Numbered from the stretch's first letter, positions 36,921-48,444 are shown. The stretch: DNA of 64,000 bases from Hyphobacterium sp. CCMP332 (GCA_014323545.1 CP058647.1:626001-690000); one strand, 5' to 3'. Notes: a model not told the origin generated them from the sequence alone. Program-made: numbers and translations.

Positions 36921-38168
36921 ATGAAAAGCCAATTTTGGCTTCAACATTCGGGCAATTTCAAAAATGATATTGGTATTAGTTTGCCCCTGTCAAAAAGTAT
37001 TAGTAACAGGGTACTAATTCTTGAGGCTATATCATTGGGGAGTATTTATTCCAAAAAATACAGCGATTCCTCTGATACCCATACACTTATTAGTTGTATA
37101 AAAAATATAAATTCAACCTTTTTGGATGCTAAAGATGCCGGTACAACTTACCGGTTTTTAGTGGCGCTTGCTTCTTTAAGTGATCATGAAATTACGATAA
37201 GCGGAACTTCCAGAATGAAATTGAGACCTGTGAAAGCTTTAGTCGAAGTATTGCAAAATATGGGTGCTGAAATACTTTACCTCGAAAAGAATGGATTTCC
37301 CCCTTTAAAAATTAAGCCTCCAAAAAATAGGCTAAGAACATATTCAGAATTGAAAATTCATGATACCAGCAGTAGCCAATTTATATCAGCATTAATGTTG
37401 ATTGCCCCTGTTGTTAAAAACGGCATTCATTTATCTTTTCCACGTTTTATGCCATCCTATTCTTATATAGAAATGACAGCAGAACTTTTTAAGAAAGCAG
37501 AAATTGAATTTGAATTAGGTGATGATTTTGTAAAAATACCCGAGCAGGATCTCAGTGAAAAGAAAATATGTATTGAGATAGAAAAAGACTGGTCAAGTGC
37601 TTCTTATTTCTTTTCAATGATGGCATGCGGTTCCTGGGAAAACATTTTTTTAAAAGAATTAACCCTTAAGTCAATTCAAAGAGACACAAAAATTATTGAA
37701 TATTTTAAACCATTGGGTATCAGCGCTGAAGAGAACAAAGAGGGAATTACTCTTAGAAAAGCGAAACCAAAAACAAATCCTAAGCTAATATTTGATTTTA
37801 AAGATAATCTGGATCTAAGCCTAACTGTTATTGTTGCCTACGCATTAAATAAAATAGATATAAAAGTTAAAGGAATTGAAAACCTGGTATTAAAGGAAAG
37901 CGATAGAATAGAATCCCTTAAGCTAGAATTGAGAAAAATCAATGTTAATTTTAACAAGTCAGGTAATTTTTGGCAATTGAGAACATCCGGACTAAATATC
38001 CCTAAATCTATTATTTTGAACACGTACAATGATCACAGAATTGCAATGGCTTTTTCAGTATTGGCAATTCACACAAAATTACAGATAGATAATCCGGAAG
38101 TTGTAAATAAGTCTTTCCCCGGTTTCTGGGATCAACTCACATTTCTTGGTTTAGCGCAGAGCTATTGA
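36921..38168 (+). CDS. aroA: 3-phosphoshikimate 1-carboxyvinyltransferase (EPSP synthase)
   Basis: A 415-residue enzyme that joins PEP and shikimate 3-phosphate in the pathway to aromatic amino acids. The N-terminal LPLSKSISNRVLILEAISLG near residue 21, DAGTTYRFLVALAS near 72, SRMKLRPVKALVE near 94, SSSQFISALMLIAP near 151 and ESDRIESLKLELR near 326 mark the two inside-out domains, with NDHRIAMAFSV near 370 near the end. DAGTTYRFL replaces the more common DAGTAMRFL, in keeping with a divergent Bacteroidota form. It begins directly after the E2 stop codon and is clearly cotranscribed with it, although the two pathways are unrelated. Confidence 0.92.
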   Translation: MKSQFWLQHSGNFKNDIGISLPLSKSISNRVLILEAISLGSIYSKKYSDSSDTHTLISCIKNINSTFLDAKDAGTTYRFLVALASLSDHEITISGTSRMKLRPVKALVEVLQNMGAEILYLEKNGFPPLKIKPPKNRLRTYSELKIHDTSSSQFISALMLIAPVVKNGIHLSFPRFMPSYSYIEMTAELFKKAEIEFELGDDFVKIPEQDLSEKKICIEIEKDWSSASYFFSMMACGSWENIFLKELTLKSIQRDTKIIEYFKPLGISAEENKEGITLRKAKPKTNPKLIFDFKDNLDLSLTVIVAYALNKIDIKVKGIENLVLKESDRIESLKLELRKINVNFNKSGNFWQLRTSGLNIPKSIILNTYNDHRIAMAFSVLAIHTKLQIDNPEVVNKSFPGFWDQLTFLGLAQSY

Positions 38169-38290
38169 GACATTATTCCAATGCTCAAAACAAGAAATCC
38201 AAACAATAATGCCGGATATACAATTCGAGCTAAAAAATTACTGTTGATTCTGTAAATAAATTTGTCAATGTGCTTTGTAATAGTAATCAT
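38162..38290 (-). CDS. Small hypothetical membrane protein (42 aa)
   Basis: A 42-codon frame with an ATG at 38290 and a TAG overlapping the aroA stop region by 7 bp. It opens with a polar, basic segment (MITITKHIDKFIYRINSNF) and then has one strongly hydrophobic stretch (about residues 23-40, LARIVYPALLF onward), the layout of a single-pass inner-membrane peptide. It starts 41 nt after the stop of the BtuF-like gene on the same strand and could be the last gene of that operon. I do not recognise the family. Length and overlap mean it could be spurious. Confidence 0.45.
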   Translation of the reverse strand: MITITKHIDKFIYRINSNFLARIVYPALLFGFLVLSIGIMSQ

Positions 38291-38331
38291 AATCTTGATT
38301 TTTTAGTTATAGTAAATCAAATTTAAGAATC

Positions 38332-39096
38332 CTATTCATTTATGCTTTTAAACAACAATTTAAAGTAGTTTGGAGCTTGTAACAATCTGCTTCCATACCA
38401 TGAAAACATTTCACCATTCACGAAATTAATGCTTGAATTTGGTGTCAATTCCTTTATTTTTTCTTTGTGTTTTGCTTTAAACGGAAATGGTTCTGAAGAC
38501 AGAAATACAAAATCTGGTTTGAGCCTATTAATTTGTTTATCAGTGAGTTGCGGATAACGTTGTATTCCCTGTAAAACATTTTTTAAACCTAATTTTTCTA
38601 AAATTGAGTTAATAAAAGTATTGGTTCCAACACCCATGTAAGGTTTTGACCATATAAGATAAAGAACAGTATGTCCATTAAAGTCAGGAATGCTGTTGAA
38701 TTGGAAAATTATTCTATTAATTAAATCATTTCCTTTACTACACTTTTCAAATAATTGCGAAACTGATTTTATCATGACCAGGGAATCTTCAAATGTGAGA
38801 ACATTACTTAACCATACTGGGTAAGATTTTTCAAGCTCCAGAATCAAGTCTTTTTTATTTTCTTCCTTGTTACCAATTATTAAATCAGGTTTTAAACTTC
38901 TGATTTTTTCGAGGTTAAAATTCTTAGACCCTCCTATGATGGGAATTCTAGAAACCGACTGCTTTGGATGAATACAAAACCTGGTCCTTCCTACGATTTT
39001 TGAAGCCAATCCAAGATCAAAGAGTAGCTCGGTCTGGCTAGGCACCAGTGATATTACCCTTTCTATAGGTGAGGAAATTTCAATTTCCCTACCCAT
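38332..39096 (-). CDS. BtuF-like helical-backbone metal/cobalamin receptor without signal peptide
   Basis: A 254-residue protein with the two-lobed fold of class III substrate-binding proteins. ERVISLVPSQTELLFDLGL near residue 12 is the typical first strand and helix, IIGGSKNFNLEKIRSLKPDLIIG near 51 the second region (read here as residues 51-73), and LKPDFVFLSSEPFPFK near 188 the second lobe. The family binds cobalamin or iron complexes for ABC importers. There is no signal peptide or lipobox, and an in-frame stop four codons before the ATG excludes a longer start, so it should be cytoplasmic. No permease or ATPase gene is near. It follows the M42 peptidase gene by 16 nt. Confidence 0.78.
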   Translation of the reverse strand: MGREIEISSPIERVISLVPSQTELLFDLGLASKIVGRTRFCIHPKQSVSRIPIIGGSKNFNLEKIRSLKPDLIIGNKEENKKDLILELEKSYPVWLSNVLTFEDSLVMIKSVSQLFEKCSKGNDLINRIIFQFNSIPDFNGHTVLYLIWSKPYMGVGTNTFINSILEKLGLKNVLQGIQRYPQLTDKQINRLKPDFVFLSSEPFPFKAKHKEKIKELTPNSSINFVNGEMFSWYGSRLLQAPNYFKLLFKSINE

Positions 39097-39112
39097 TTGA
39101 TCCTTTATTATT

Positions 39113-40192
39113 TTACTTGATGTAGCTGAAATCCTGACCCTTTTTAACTGATTTTAAAGACTCTAAAATTAATTGAATGACATTTTCGACATCATCCTTA
39201 TGAACAGTTTCAACCGTAGTATGCATGTATTTTAAAGGTAAGGATATAAGCGCTGAGGCCACACCTTCGTTGGAATAAGCAAAAGCATCGGTGTCAGTTC
39301 CGGTTGATCGCGATGCCGCCAATCGCTGAAATGGAATTTTCTTTTTCTCAGCTGTTTCAATTATTTGATTGAGTACATTATTATGGACAGCCGGACCATA
39401 AGAAACCACCGGTCCTTTTGCACATGAAATATCTCCCTGTTCTATCTTATCATAAAGAGGGCTATCAGTGTCATGTGTAACGTCAGTGATAATGGCGAGA
39501 TTCGGTTTAATCCTGGCTGCTATCATTTCAGCACCTCGCAATCCAATTTCTTCCTGGACTGAATTAACTATATAGAGTGAAAACGGTAATTTTACATTTT
39601 TCTCTTTAAGAAGTCTTGCAACCTCAGCAATCATAAAACCTCCTGCCCTGTTATCGAGGGCTCTTCCCACAATGAATTTATCATTGAGAACGGTCATCTC
39701 ATCTTGAAATGTAATGACACAACCCACATGAACACCCATTTTTTCAACTTCTTCCATTGATTCTGCACCAATATCAACAATTATATTTTTTAAAGATGGC
39801 GCCTGTTCTTTTTCTCTGTTTCTAACGTGAATCGCAGGCCAGCCAAACACGCCCTTTACTAGTCCTTTTTTTGTATGAATGTTTACACGCATAGAAGGGG
39901 CAATCTGATGATCCGAACCGCCATTTCTCTTTACATAAATATATCCTTCTTTAGTAATGTGACTAACAAACCATGAAATTTCATCGGCATGTGCTTCTAT
40001 TACAACTTTGTAATCCTGTCCCGGTTTTACTACCCCAACAGCTGTACCGTATGTGTCACAAAAATATTCATCGACATAGGGCTTGATGTAATCGAGCCAT
40101 AATTGTTGTCCCGGTGATTCAAAACCGGTTGGTGAAGCATTATTTAAATATTTTTTGAGAAATTCAAAGCTCTCTTTGCGCATTCCCTTCAT
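39113..40192 (-). CDS. M42 family metallopeptidase (glutamyl aminopeptidase-like)
   Basis: A 359-residue dinuclear-zinc aminopeptidase. Metal ligands are visible as H in EAHADEISWFV near residue 69, D in VGRALDNRAGGFM near 179, E-E in NSVQEEIGLRGAE near 213, D in IITDVTHDTD near 236 and H in YMHTTVETVHKDDV near 322. Family members form large dodecamers that trim peptides and are often misannotated as endoglucanases. The gene lies between propionyl-CoA carboxylase beta (33 nt upstream) and the BtuF-like gene (16 nt downstream) on one strand, so they likely share a transcript. ATG at 40192, or 40183 (MRKESFEF), may be the start. Confidence 0.91.
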   Translation of the reverse strand: MKGMRKESFEFLKKYLNNASPTGFESPGQQLWLDYIKPYVDEYFCDTYGTAVGVVKPGQDYKVVIEAHADEISWFVSHITKEGYIYVKRNGGSDHQIAPSMRVNIHTKKGLVKGVFGWPAIHVRNREKEQAPSLKNIIVDIGAESMEEVEKMGVHVGCVITFQDEMTVLNDKFIVGRALDNRAGGFMIAEVARLLKEKNVKLPFSLYIVNSVQEEIGLRGAEMIAARIKPNLAIITDVTHDTDSPLYDKIEQGDISCAKGPVVSYGPAVHNNVLNQIIETAEKKKIPFQRLAASRSTGTDTDAFAYSNEGVASALISLPLKYMHTTVETVHKDDVENVIQLILESLKSVKKGQDFSYIK

Positions 40193-40225
40193 AGTAATCT
40201 TTTAGTTTAAATTAGTAATCGAAAT

Positions 40226-41791
40226 TTATAATGGAAGATTTCCATGTTTCTTTTTTGGAATCTTGTCCACTTTGTTTTCAGCCATTTTAAAAGCCTGTAA
40301 AAGCTTAATTCTTGTATTTCTTGGTAGAATAACCTCATCAATATATCCTCTGGCAGCAGCTCGATAAGGGTGTGCAAATTTATCGGTATATTCTTTTTCT
40401 TTTTCCTTCAATTTTTCTTCAGGGGATTCTGATTCAGCAATTTCTTTTCTGAATATTATTTCAGCAGCACCCTTTGCACCCATTACTGCAATTTCAGCAC
40501 TTGGCCACGCAAAATTCATGTCTGCACCAATGTGTTTTGAATTCATCACATCATAAGCCCCTCCATATGCTTTTCTGGTAATGACGGTAATTCTTGGAAC
40601 AGTTGCTTCGCTAAAGGCATAAAGCAATTTAGCACCATTTGAGATTATTCCATTCCATTCCTGATCTGTGCCGGGAAGAAAGCCTGGAACATCCACCATT
40701 ACCAATAAGGGTACGTTAAAACAATCACAAAAGCGTACAAATCTCGCCGCTTTTTTACTTGAATTAATATCCAGGACACCTGCAAGCACTGCAGGTTGGT
40801 TGCCAACTACACCGATGCTTCTACCTCCTAGCCTGGCAAATCCAACCACCATGTTTTCAGCATAATCCTTATGAATTTCAAAGAATGAATCTTTATCTAC
40901 AATTCCATTTACAACATCTCTCATATCATAGGGTTGAGATGTGCTTTCTGGAATTATCGAATCTAAATCGGGGCGTGATTCGTCCTGAGCTTCATAGGGA
41001 TAAATAGGAGCATCTTCCTCACAATTTTGAGGAATATAAGACAATAGTGTTTTGATATTTTCAATACAAACTTTTTCATTTTCGCAAGAAACATGAGTGA
41101 CACCACTTTTTACCGCATGTGCGCTTGCACCTCCCAAATCCTCGGAACTCACATTCTCACCGGTCACTGTTTTAACAACATGAGGACCTGTTACGAACAT
41201 ATACGATGTTTCCTCAACCATCAAAATGAAATCTGTAATTGCAGGTGAATATACTGCACCTCCTGCACAAGGGCCCATGACGGCAGAAATTTGCGGTACC
41301 ACTCCTGAAGCCAAAGTATTTCTATAAAAAATATCTGCATAGCCACCCAATGAAACAACACCTTCCTGAATACGTGCTCCTCCAGAATCATTTAAACCTA
41401 TTAATGGTGCTCCATTTTTCATTGCAAGGTCCATGATCCGAACAATCTTTTCAGCGTGTGCTTCTGAAAGTGAACCACCGAATACCGTGAAATCCTGTGC
41501 AAATACATAAACCAACCGGCCTGAGATATTCCCATAACCTGTAATTACCCCGTCGCCGAGGAAATGTTGTTTGTCAAGCCCAAAATCCTTACTCCTATGG
41601 GTGACGAATTTTCCAATCTCCTGAAAACTTTCTTTGTCCAATAGAAGCTCAATTCTCTCTCTTGCCGTTAATTTACCTTTCTTGTGTTGAGATTCAATTC
41701 TTTTCTCTCCACCTCCAAGTAAAGCCTCTTCATTCTTCTCTTTTAACCTTTCAAATCTTTTAATTTGTAATTCAGATAATTTCTTAGTCAT
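40226..41791 (-). CDS. pccB: Propionyl-CoA carboxylase beta (carboxyltransferase) subunit
   Basis: A 521-residue biotin-dependent acyl-CoA carboxyltransferase of normal length. [21 protein letters not shown] near residue 40 (first 20 residues of that run), [20 protein letters not shown] near 104, [14 protein letters not shown] near 131 and [14 protein letters not shown] near 168 form the first crotonase-like half, with [16 protein letters not shown] near 378 and [15 protein letters not shown] near 415 in the second, the acyl-CoA side. The MmdA decarboxylase subunit is a close alternative. It would feed methylmalonyl-CoA to a B12-dependent mutase, in line with meaB at 33271. The alpha or biotin-carrier subunits are absent from the window. 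Confidence 0.9.
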   Translation of the reverse strand: MTKKLSELQIKRFERLKEKNEEALLGGGEKRIESQHKKGKLTARERIELLLDKESFQEIGKFVTHRSKDFGLDKQHFLGDGVITGYGNISGRLVYVFAQDFTVFGGSLSEAHAEKIVRIMDLAMKNGAPLIGLNDSGGARIQEGVVSLGGYADIFYRNTLASGVVPQISAVMGPCAGGAVYSPAITDFILMVEETSYMFVTGPHVVKTVTGENVSSEDLGGASAHAVKSGVTHVSCENEKVCIENIKTLLSYIPQNCEEDAPIYPYEAQDESRPDLDSIIPESTSQPYDMRDVVNGIVDKDSFFEIHKDYAENMVVGFARLGGRSIGVVGNQPAVLAGVLDINSSKKAARFVRFCDCFNVPLLVMVDVPGFLPGTDQEWNGIISNGAKLLYAFSEATVPRITVITRKAYGGAYDVMNSKHIGADMNFAWPSAEIAVMGAKGAAEIIFRKEIAESESPEEKLKEKEKEYTDKFAHPYRAAARGYIDEVILPRNTRIKLLQAFKMAENKVDKIPKKKHGNLPL

Positions 41792-41811
41792 TCCTCATGA
41801 TTTTGGGATGC

Positions 41812-41819
41812 CAAATATA
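41812..41819 (-). promoter_or_regulatory. Candidate -7 element for pccB operon
   Basis: On the minus strand TATATTTG is an exact TAnnTTTG match, ending 20 nt before the pccB ATG at 41791. A TTTTC stands about 20 nt upstream in place of TTTG. The element would drive pccB, the M42 peptidase and the BtuF-like gene. Confidence 0.5.
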
Positions 41820-41891
41820 GCATGCTAATATTGCAATTTGAAAAGTACGAACAATTATTAATCCTTATTTTAACTTAATATAATTAAACGC

Positions 41892-42812
41892 TTGAAGGCA
41901 TTTATAGATCTGGGGACTAATACATTTCATTGTAAAATCGTGTCATTCGAGGACACCGGTTTCAATGAAATCTATTACCATAAAATCTTTGTTAAAATCG
42001 GTGAAGGAATTTCAAAAAATATCCTTACAGCCAAAGCAATTCAAAGAGCGAAAATAGCTTTAATGTATTTTCAGGAAAAAATTGAATTCTACGAAGTAAA
42101 GGAAGTTTTGGCTGTAGGCACAAGCGCATTGCGAAATGCCAACAACAAACATGAGCTTGTAGACCAGATGAAAGATTGGAACTGGAATGTTGAAATAATA
42201 GGAGGAGAGAGAGAGGCTGAATTAATTTTTAAAGGAATTTTACTTGATTCAAAAATACCAGATTCTCAGGTTTCATTGACGATGGATATTGGAGGTGGCA
42301 GTGTGGAATTTATCATTGCAGATCAGGACAAAATAAAATGGTCACAGAGTTTTGAAATTGGAGCGCAAAGGCTAAAAGATCAATATCATTCCGAGGACCC
42401 GATAAATAATAATAACATCAAGGCACTTTTTGAGTATCTTGAAACTATCCTCAAACCATTAAAAATCGCCATTCAAAATTACCAGCCTCAAATTCTAATA
42501 GGTAGTTCCGGCACATTTGATACACTACTAAGCATTAGCAGACAAACCGAAAAAACAAGAGATAATTTCCTAAAGAATTCAGATTTTTTAAAAATTAATC
42601 ACACATTTATCAATTCAAATTTAAGTCAGAGGCTCAAAATAAAGGGCATGGTTCGCGATAGAGCAGAAATGATAGTAACCGCCAGTTTATTGGTCGATTT
42701 TGTATTAAAAATACTTCCGGTTGTTGGATTCTATGTATCCTCAAATTCACTTAAAGAGGGATTGATTTATGAAGAAATTCAATTAATTAAGGCAAATGGA
42801 AAAGCTATTTAA
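41892..42812 (+). CDS. Ppx/GppA family phosphatase, second paralogue
   Basis: A 306-residue single-domain ASKHA phosphatase similar in layout to the protein at 652. AFIDLGTNTFHCKIVSF at residues 3-19, GGEREAELIFKGIL near 110, TMDIGGGSVEFII near 130 and LIGSSGTFDTLLSI near 194 are the nucleotide and phosphate loops. An in-frame stop at 41871-41873 leaves TTG 41892 as the best start. The catalytic acid should be the Glu in the GGEREAE segment. It overlaps the Ldh-type dehydrogenase gene by 17 bp. No polyphosphate gene is adjacent, so pppGpp or another phosphate ester is equally possible as substrate. Confidence 0.82.
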   Translation: MKAFIDLGTNTFHCKIVSFEDTGFNEIYYHKIFVKIGEGISKNILTAKAIQRAKIALMYFQEKIEFYEVKEVLAVGTSALRNANNKHELVDQMKDWNWNVEIIGGEREAELIFKGILLDSKIPDSQVSLTMDIGGGSVEFIIADQDKIKWSQSFEIGAQRLKDQYHSEDPINNNNIKALFEYLETILKPLKIAIQNYQPQILIGSSGTFDTLLSISRQTEKTRDNFLKNSDFLKINHTFINSNLSQRLKIKGMVRDRAEMIVTASLLVDFVLKILPVVGFYVSSNSLKEGLIYEEIQLIKANGKAI

Positions 42813-43878
42813 AGATGGTGAATTAAAGCAATTCTGTAAAGAAGTGTTTTTATACATGGGCTGTTCAGAAAATGATGCTGAACTATCTTCTGATGTCTTA
42901 ATTTCAGCGGATCTTCGCGGCGTTGACTCTCATGGAGTGGCAAGACTCTCAGGTTATTTTCGACTTTGGGAAAGCAATCGCATTAATACCAAACCGGAAA
43001 TTAAAACTATTTGGGAAACACCCAGCACTGCAAGTATAGATGCAGACAGAGCATTGGGATTGGTTTCATCACCATTTGCGATGGATATAGCTATTAAAAA
43101 GGCAAAAGATGTAGGTACGGGTTGGGTTTCCGTACAAAATTCAAATCATTTTGGTATCGCTGCCTATCACGCAATGAGAGCATTAAAAGAGGACATGATT
43201 GGAATCGCCCTTACTAATGCAAGTGCCTTGGTATCTCCGACGTTTTCAAAAGACCGATTGTTGGGGACCAATCCCATCTGCGTCGTTATTCCCGCCAATA
43301 AGGAGAATGCCTTTGTTGCGGATATGGCTACAACAACTGCAGCAAATGGCAAGCTTGAAATATTACAAAGAAAAAAAATAAATGCTCCAGAAGGATGGAT
43401 GCAAGACAAAGACGGGAATCCTTCGATCGATCCCAATGAATTGAAAAACGGAGGTGCTATGTTGCCGCTGGGAGGAGATAGAATACACGGCAGTCATAAG
43501 GGATATGCTTTGGGAGCCATAGTTGATATTTTTTCTGCAGTTTTATCAGGGGCAAATTACGGGCCTTGGGTGCCTCCTTTTGTAAGCTTCCTTCCAGTAC
43601 CCGATAATCCTGTTGGAAAAGGCATTGGACATTTTTTTGGTGCAATGAGAATTGACGCATTTAGGGCACCTGATGAGTTCAAAAATCACATGGATAATTG
43701 GATTAGAACTTTTAAAAATTCTTCGCGTATCAATGAAAATCAGGAAGTAATTATACCCGGAGAACCCGAAATTGCTTTGGAAAAAGAGAGGAAAGAAAAA
43801 GGAATTCCTTTATTATATAAAGTTATTGAGGATTTAAAAGGGATTTCAGCAAAAAGCAAAGTAGCCTTCCCTGATTAA
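42796..43878 (+). CDS. Malate/L-lactate (Ldh2) family oxidoreductase
   Basis: A 360-residue NAD(P)-dependent oxidoreductase of the type II malate/L-lactate dehydrogenase family, unrelated to Rossmann-fold MDH. ADLRGVDSHGVARLSGYF near residue 35 holds the catalytic histidine region, VSVQNSNHFGIAAYHAMRA near 112, LLGTNPICVVIPA near 154 and HGSHKGYALGAIVDIFSAVL near 232 follow. Related enzymes act on malate, sulfolactate, ureidoglycolate or 2,3-diketogulonate, so the substrate is open. Its ATG lies inside the 3' end of the Ppx/GppA gene. The 3' end overlaps the convergent DivIC-like gene by 4 bp. Confidence 0.88.
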   Translation: MEKLFKDGELKQFCKEVFLYMGCSENDAELSSDVLISADLRGVDSHGVARLSGYFRLWESNRINTKPEIKTIWETPSTASIDADRALGLVSSPFAMDIAIKKAKDVGTGWVSVQNSNHFGIAAYHAMRALKEDMIGIALTNASALVSPTFSKDRLLGTNPICVVIPANKENAFVADMATTTAANGKLEILQRKKINAPEGWMQDKDGNPSIDPNELKNGGAMLPLGGDRIHGSHKGYALGAIVDIFSAVLSGANYGPWVPPFVSFLPVPDNPVGKGIGHFFGAMRIDAFRAPDEFKNHMDNWIRTFKNSSRINENQEVIIPGEPEIALEKERKEKGIPLLYKVIEDLKGISAKSKVAFPD

Positions 43879-44168
43879 TTTTCGGGAATTATTACATAAA
43901 GATCCTCGGATTCTTTTTTCATGAGATATCGTTCTCTTGCAAATCTTTCAAGAAGTTCAGAATCACTAAGTAGCTCTTCCCTATCCTTTTTGACCTCATC
44001 AATTTTTTCTATGTAGTAATTCTTATCTGATTCAAGATCACTAATTTTCTTATTCAGACCGTATAAAGTAAAGAAATCATTAGAGTCAAAAAAGCTCATC
44101 CAAACTATAAATGCAGCAGATGCAAGAAAATAAAAATTCTTAAATATCGGGGGAATTTTGTCGAGCAT
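43875..44168 (-). CDS. DivIC/FtsB-like septum formation initiator
   Basis: A 97-residue bitopic membrane protein: a short cytoplasmic N terminus, one transmembrane helix at about residues 10-25 (FYFLASAAFIVWMSFF), and an extracytoplasmic coiled coil at about 36-75 (LNKKISDLESDKNYYIEKID). It ends with SELLERFARERYLMKKESED, where FtsB/DivIC proteins carry a conserved short motif. These proteins form the FtsQLB/DivIB-DivIC-FtsL division subcomplex. It starts 22 nt after the enolase terminator, so it is probably expressed by readthrough or from a promoter lying in that terminator. Confidence 0.82.
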   Translation of the reverse strand: MLDKIPPIFKNFYFLASAAFIVWMSFFDSNDFFTLYGLNKKISDLESDKNYYIEKIDEVKKDREELLSDSELLERFARERYLMKKESEDLYVIIPEN

Positions 44169-44190
44169 GTAACTTTGTTTTAGCTAAAAT

Positions 44191-44221
44191 AAAAAAAACT
44201 CCTTCGAAAATGAAGGAGTTT
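44191..44221 (-). terminator. Rho-independent terminator after eno
   Basis: On the minus strand AAACTCCTTC (44221-44212) pairs with GAAGGAGTTT (44205-44196) around a six-base loop, followed by an unbroken T-run to 44191. The stem sits 8 nt past the enolase stop. The T-run ends 22 nt before the DivIC-like ATG. Confidence 0.88.
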
Positions 44222-44228
44222 CTTAAAA

Positions 44229-46609
<2,381 letters not shown>

Positions 46610-46623
46610 AATATTTTTGACAC

Positions 46624-46653
46624 AAAAAAAGGGATATTCATTGAATATCCCTT
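46624..46653 (-). terminator. Rho-independent terminator after rplQ
   Basis: On the minus strand AAGGGATATTC pairs with GAATATCCCTT around a three-base loop (stem arms 46653-46643 and 46639-46629), followed by seven Ts at 46630-46624. The hairpin closes the ribosomal superoperon 24 nt after the rplQ stop. Confidence 0.88.
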
Positions 46654-46677
46654 AAAGTTTTTATGATTTATGATATA

Positions 46678-47433
46678 TTATTTTTTATCACTTTCATCTT
46701 TGGAATCACTTGGAGAATTGTCTTCCTTTTTTGATTCTTCCTTAGATTCAGACTTTGCTTCAGCTTTGTCATCCGCATCAGGCTTAGATTCTATTTTTGA
46801 ATCTACTTTTTCTTCTTTTGCCTTATCATCGGTCTTTGCTTCAGGTTCTGTTGGAGCTTTGGCTTCTTCTTTTGATTCAGGTTTTACTTCTGCTTTTGGC
46901 TCAGCTTTCTCTGAAACTTTAGCTTCAGTTTTTACTTCTTTAACTTCAGAAGTTTCTTTTTTAGCCTCAACTTTCTCCGTATTCTCATCCTGAACTGCAT
47001 CGCTTTTCTTCTTACCGCCTCTTCTACTTCTACGAGATTTCCCTGAAGATTTAGAAGTGTCCTTTAACAAGTTATCATTAAAGTCGACTAATTCAATGAT
47101 GCACATATCCGCATTATCGCCGGCTCTGTTACCAACCTTAATGATTCTGGTATATCCACCTGGTCTTTCTGCGACTTTTCCAGCTACTACGGCAAATAAT
47201 TCCTTGACAGTATCTTTATCCTGTAAGTGAGAAAATACAACTCGTCTTGAATGAGTTGTGTCCTCTTTGGATTTGTTGATAATTGGCTCAACATAACTTC
47301 TCAATGCCTTTGCCTTAGCAACAGTTGTAGATACTCTTTTATGCTTAATCAAAGAGGAAGCCATATTTGCAAGCATAGCTTTCCTATGTGCAGTAGTTCT
47401 ACTTAAATGATTAAATTTTTTGCCGTGTCTCAT
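46678..47433 (-). CDS. rplQ: Ribosomal protein L17 with long charged C-terminal tail
   Basis: The L17 core occupies about residues 1-118 ([20 protein letters not shown], then [15 protein letters not shown] and [20 protein letters not shown]). A basic linker [15 protein letters not shown] follows near 128, and then about 105 residues of low-complexity sequence rich in Lys, Glu, Ala, Ser and Asp. Total length is 251, twice that of a typical bacterial L17 (about 120-130). The tail reads in a single open frame to a stop just before the terminator and is not a frameshift artefact in this sequence. L17 sits near the exit tunnel, so the tail could project into solvent. It follows rpoA by 2 nt. Confidence 0.94.
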   Translation of the reverse strand: MRHGKKFNHLSRTTAHRKAMLANMASSLIKHKRVSTTVAKAKALRSYVEPIINKSKEDTTHSRRVVFSHLQDKDTVKELFAVVAGKVAERPGGYTRIIKVGNRAGDNADMCIIELVDFNDNLLKDTSKSSGKSRRSRRGGKKKSDAVQDENTEKVEAKKETSEVKEVKTEAKVSEKAEPKAEVKPESKEEAKAPTEPEAKTDDKAKEEKVDSKIESKPDADDKAEAKSESKEESKKEDNSPSDSKDESDKK

Positions 47434-47435
47434 TT

Positions 47436-48425
47436 TTATTCGTCGTCCAAATTGTATTTAGATAGGTCCATACCAAATGTAAGACCTTTGTCAGCGATTA
47501 ACTGCTCAAGTTCAGCCAATGATTTTTTACCGAAATTTCTAAATTTCATCATATCGGAAACTTCCAGAGAAGCCAAATCCCCAAGTGATTTTACATTCGC
47601 TGCTTTAAGACAGTTATAGGCTCTCACAGAAAGATCGAGATCTGCAAGAGATGTTTTTAATAACTTTCTCATTTTAAGGATTTCCTCATCTACTGTTTCC
47701 TCTTCTTCAGGTTTTGCCGTATCAAGAGCAATTGTTTCCTTAGAGAAAAGCTGGAAATGATAAATCAATATTTTAGCTGCTTCCTGTAAAGCATCTTCAG
47801 GGTTTATCGATCCATCAGTTTCGATATCCAAAATTAATTTTTCATAATCTGTTTTTTGCTCAACCCTTGTGTTTTCTACTTTGTACTTTACATTTTTAAT
47901 AGGTGTAAAAATAGCATCAGTAGTGATATAACCCGCGACCTGTTCAGCCGGTTTATTATCATCAGCAGCAACATAGCCTCTTCCTTTTTCAATGGTAAGT
48001 TCTAATTCCAAACTTACTTTGCTTTCCATATGGCAAATAATCTGCTCAGGATTTAAAATTTCAAAAGATGACGTAGCACCGCTTAAATCACCTGCTTTTA
48101 ATTCAGTTTTACCTGAAACCATCAATTTAATTTTAGTTTCCGGTTCATCGACTACTTTTTTAAACCTTACCATTTTAAGGTTTAGTATAATTTCGTTTAC
48201 ATCTTCGACAACGCCTTCCACAGTAGAAAACTCATGCAATACACCAGGAATTCTAATTCCGGTAATGGCATATCCTTCTAAAGATGAAAGAAGAATTCTT
48301 CTTAATGCGTTACCTATTGTTACACCATATCCCTTTTCAAGTGGTCGGAATTCAAATAATCCATGGAAATCTGTATTTTTTTCCATTACCACCTTTTCGG
48401 GCATTTGAAATGATATTAAAGCCAT
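47436..48425 (-). CDS. rpoA: RNA polymerase alpha subunit
   Basis: A 329-residue subunit that dimerises to nucleate RNA polymerase assembly. The N-terminal domain (about 1-235) has [20 protein letters not shown] at residues 28-47 and [12 protein letters not shown] following. An acidic linker ([12 protein letters not shown] near 243) leads to the C-terminal domain with the helix-hairpin-helix [20 protein letters not shown] near 291, which in other bacteria contacts UP elements and activators. It lies between rpsD and rplQ, the standard order. The leader before ATG 48425 is A/T-rich with no Shine-Dalgarno sequence. Confidence 0.98.
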   Translation of the reverse strand: MALISFQMPEKVVMEKNTDFHGLFEFRPLEKGYGVTIGNALRRILLSSLEGYAITGIRIPGVLHEFSTVEGVVEDVNEIILNLKMVRFKKVVDEPETKIKLMVSGKTELKAGDLSGATSSFEILNPEQIICHMESKVSLELELTIEKGRGYVAADDNKPAEQVAGYITTDAIFTPIKNVKYKVENTRVEQKTDYEKLILDIETDGSINPEDALQEAAKILIYHFQLFSKETIALDTAKPEEEETVDEEILKMRKLLKTSLADLDLSVRAYNCLKAANVKSLGDLASLEVSDMMKFRNFGKKSLAELEQLIADKGLTFGMDLSKYNLDDE

Positions 48426-48444
48426 AATAATGCTCTGTGTTTAA

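Noticed and set aside
46670-46993. A Ser/Phe/Ala-rich plus-strand frame opposite rplQ
   Set aside because: It is the mirror image of the low-complexity Lys/Glu/Ser tail of L17 and has no gene-like start region; shadow frame.
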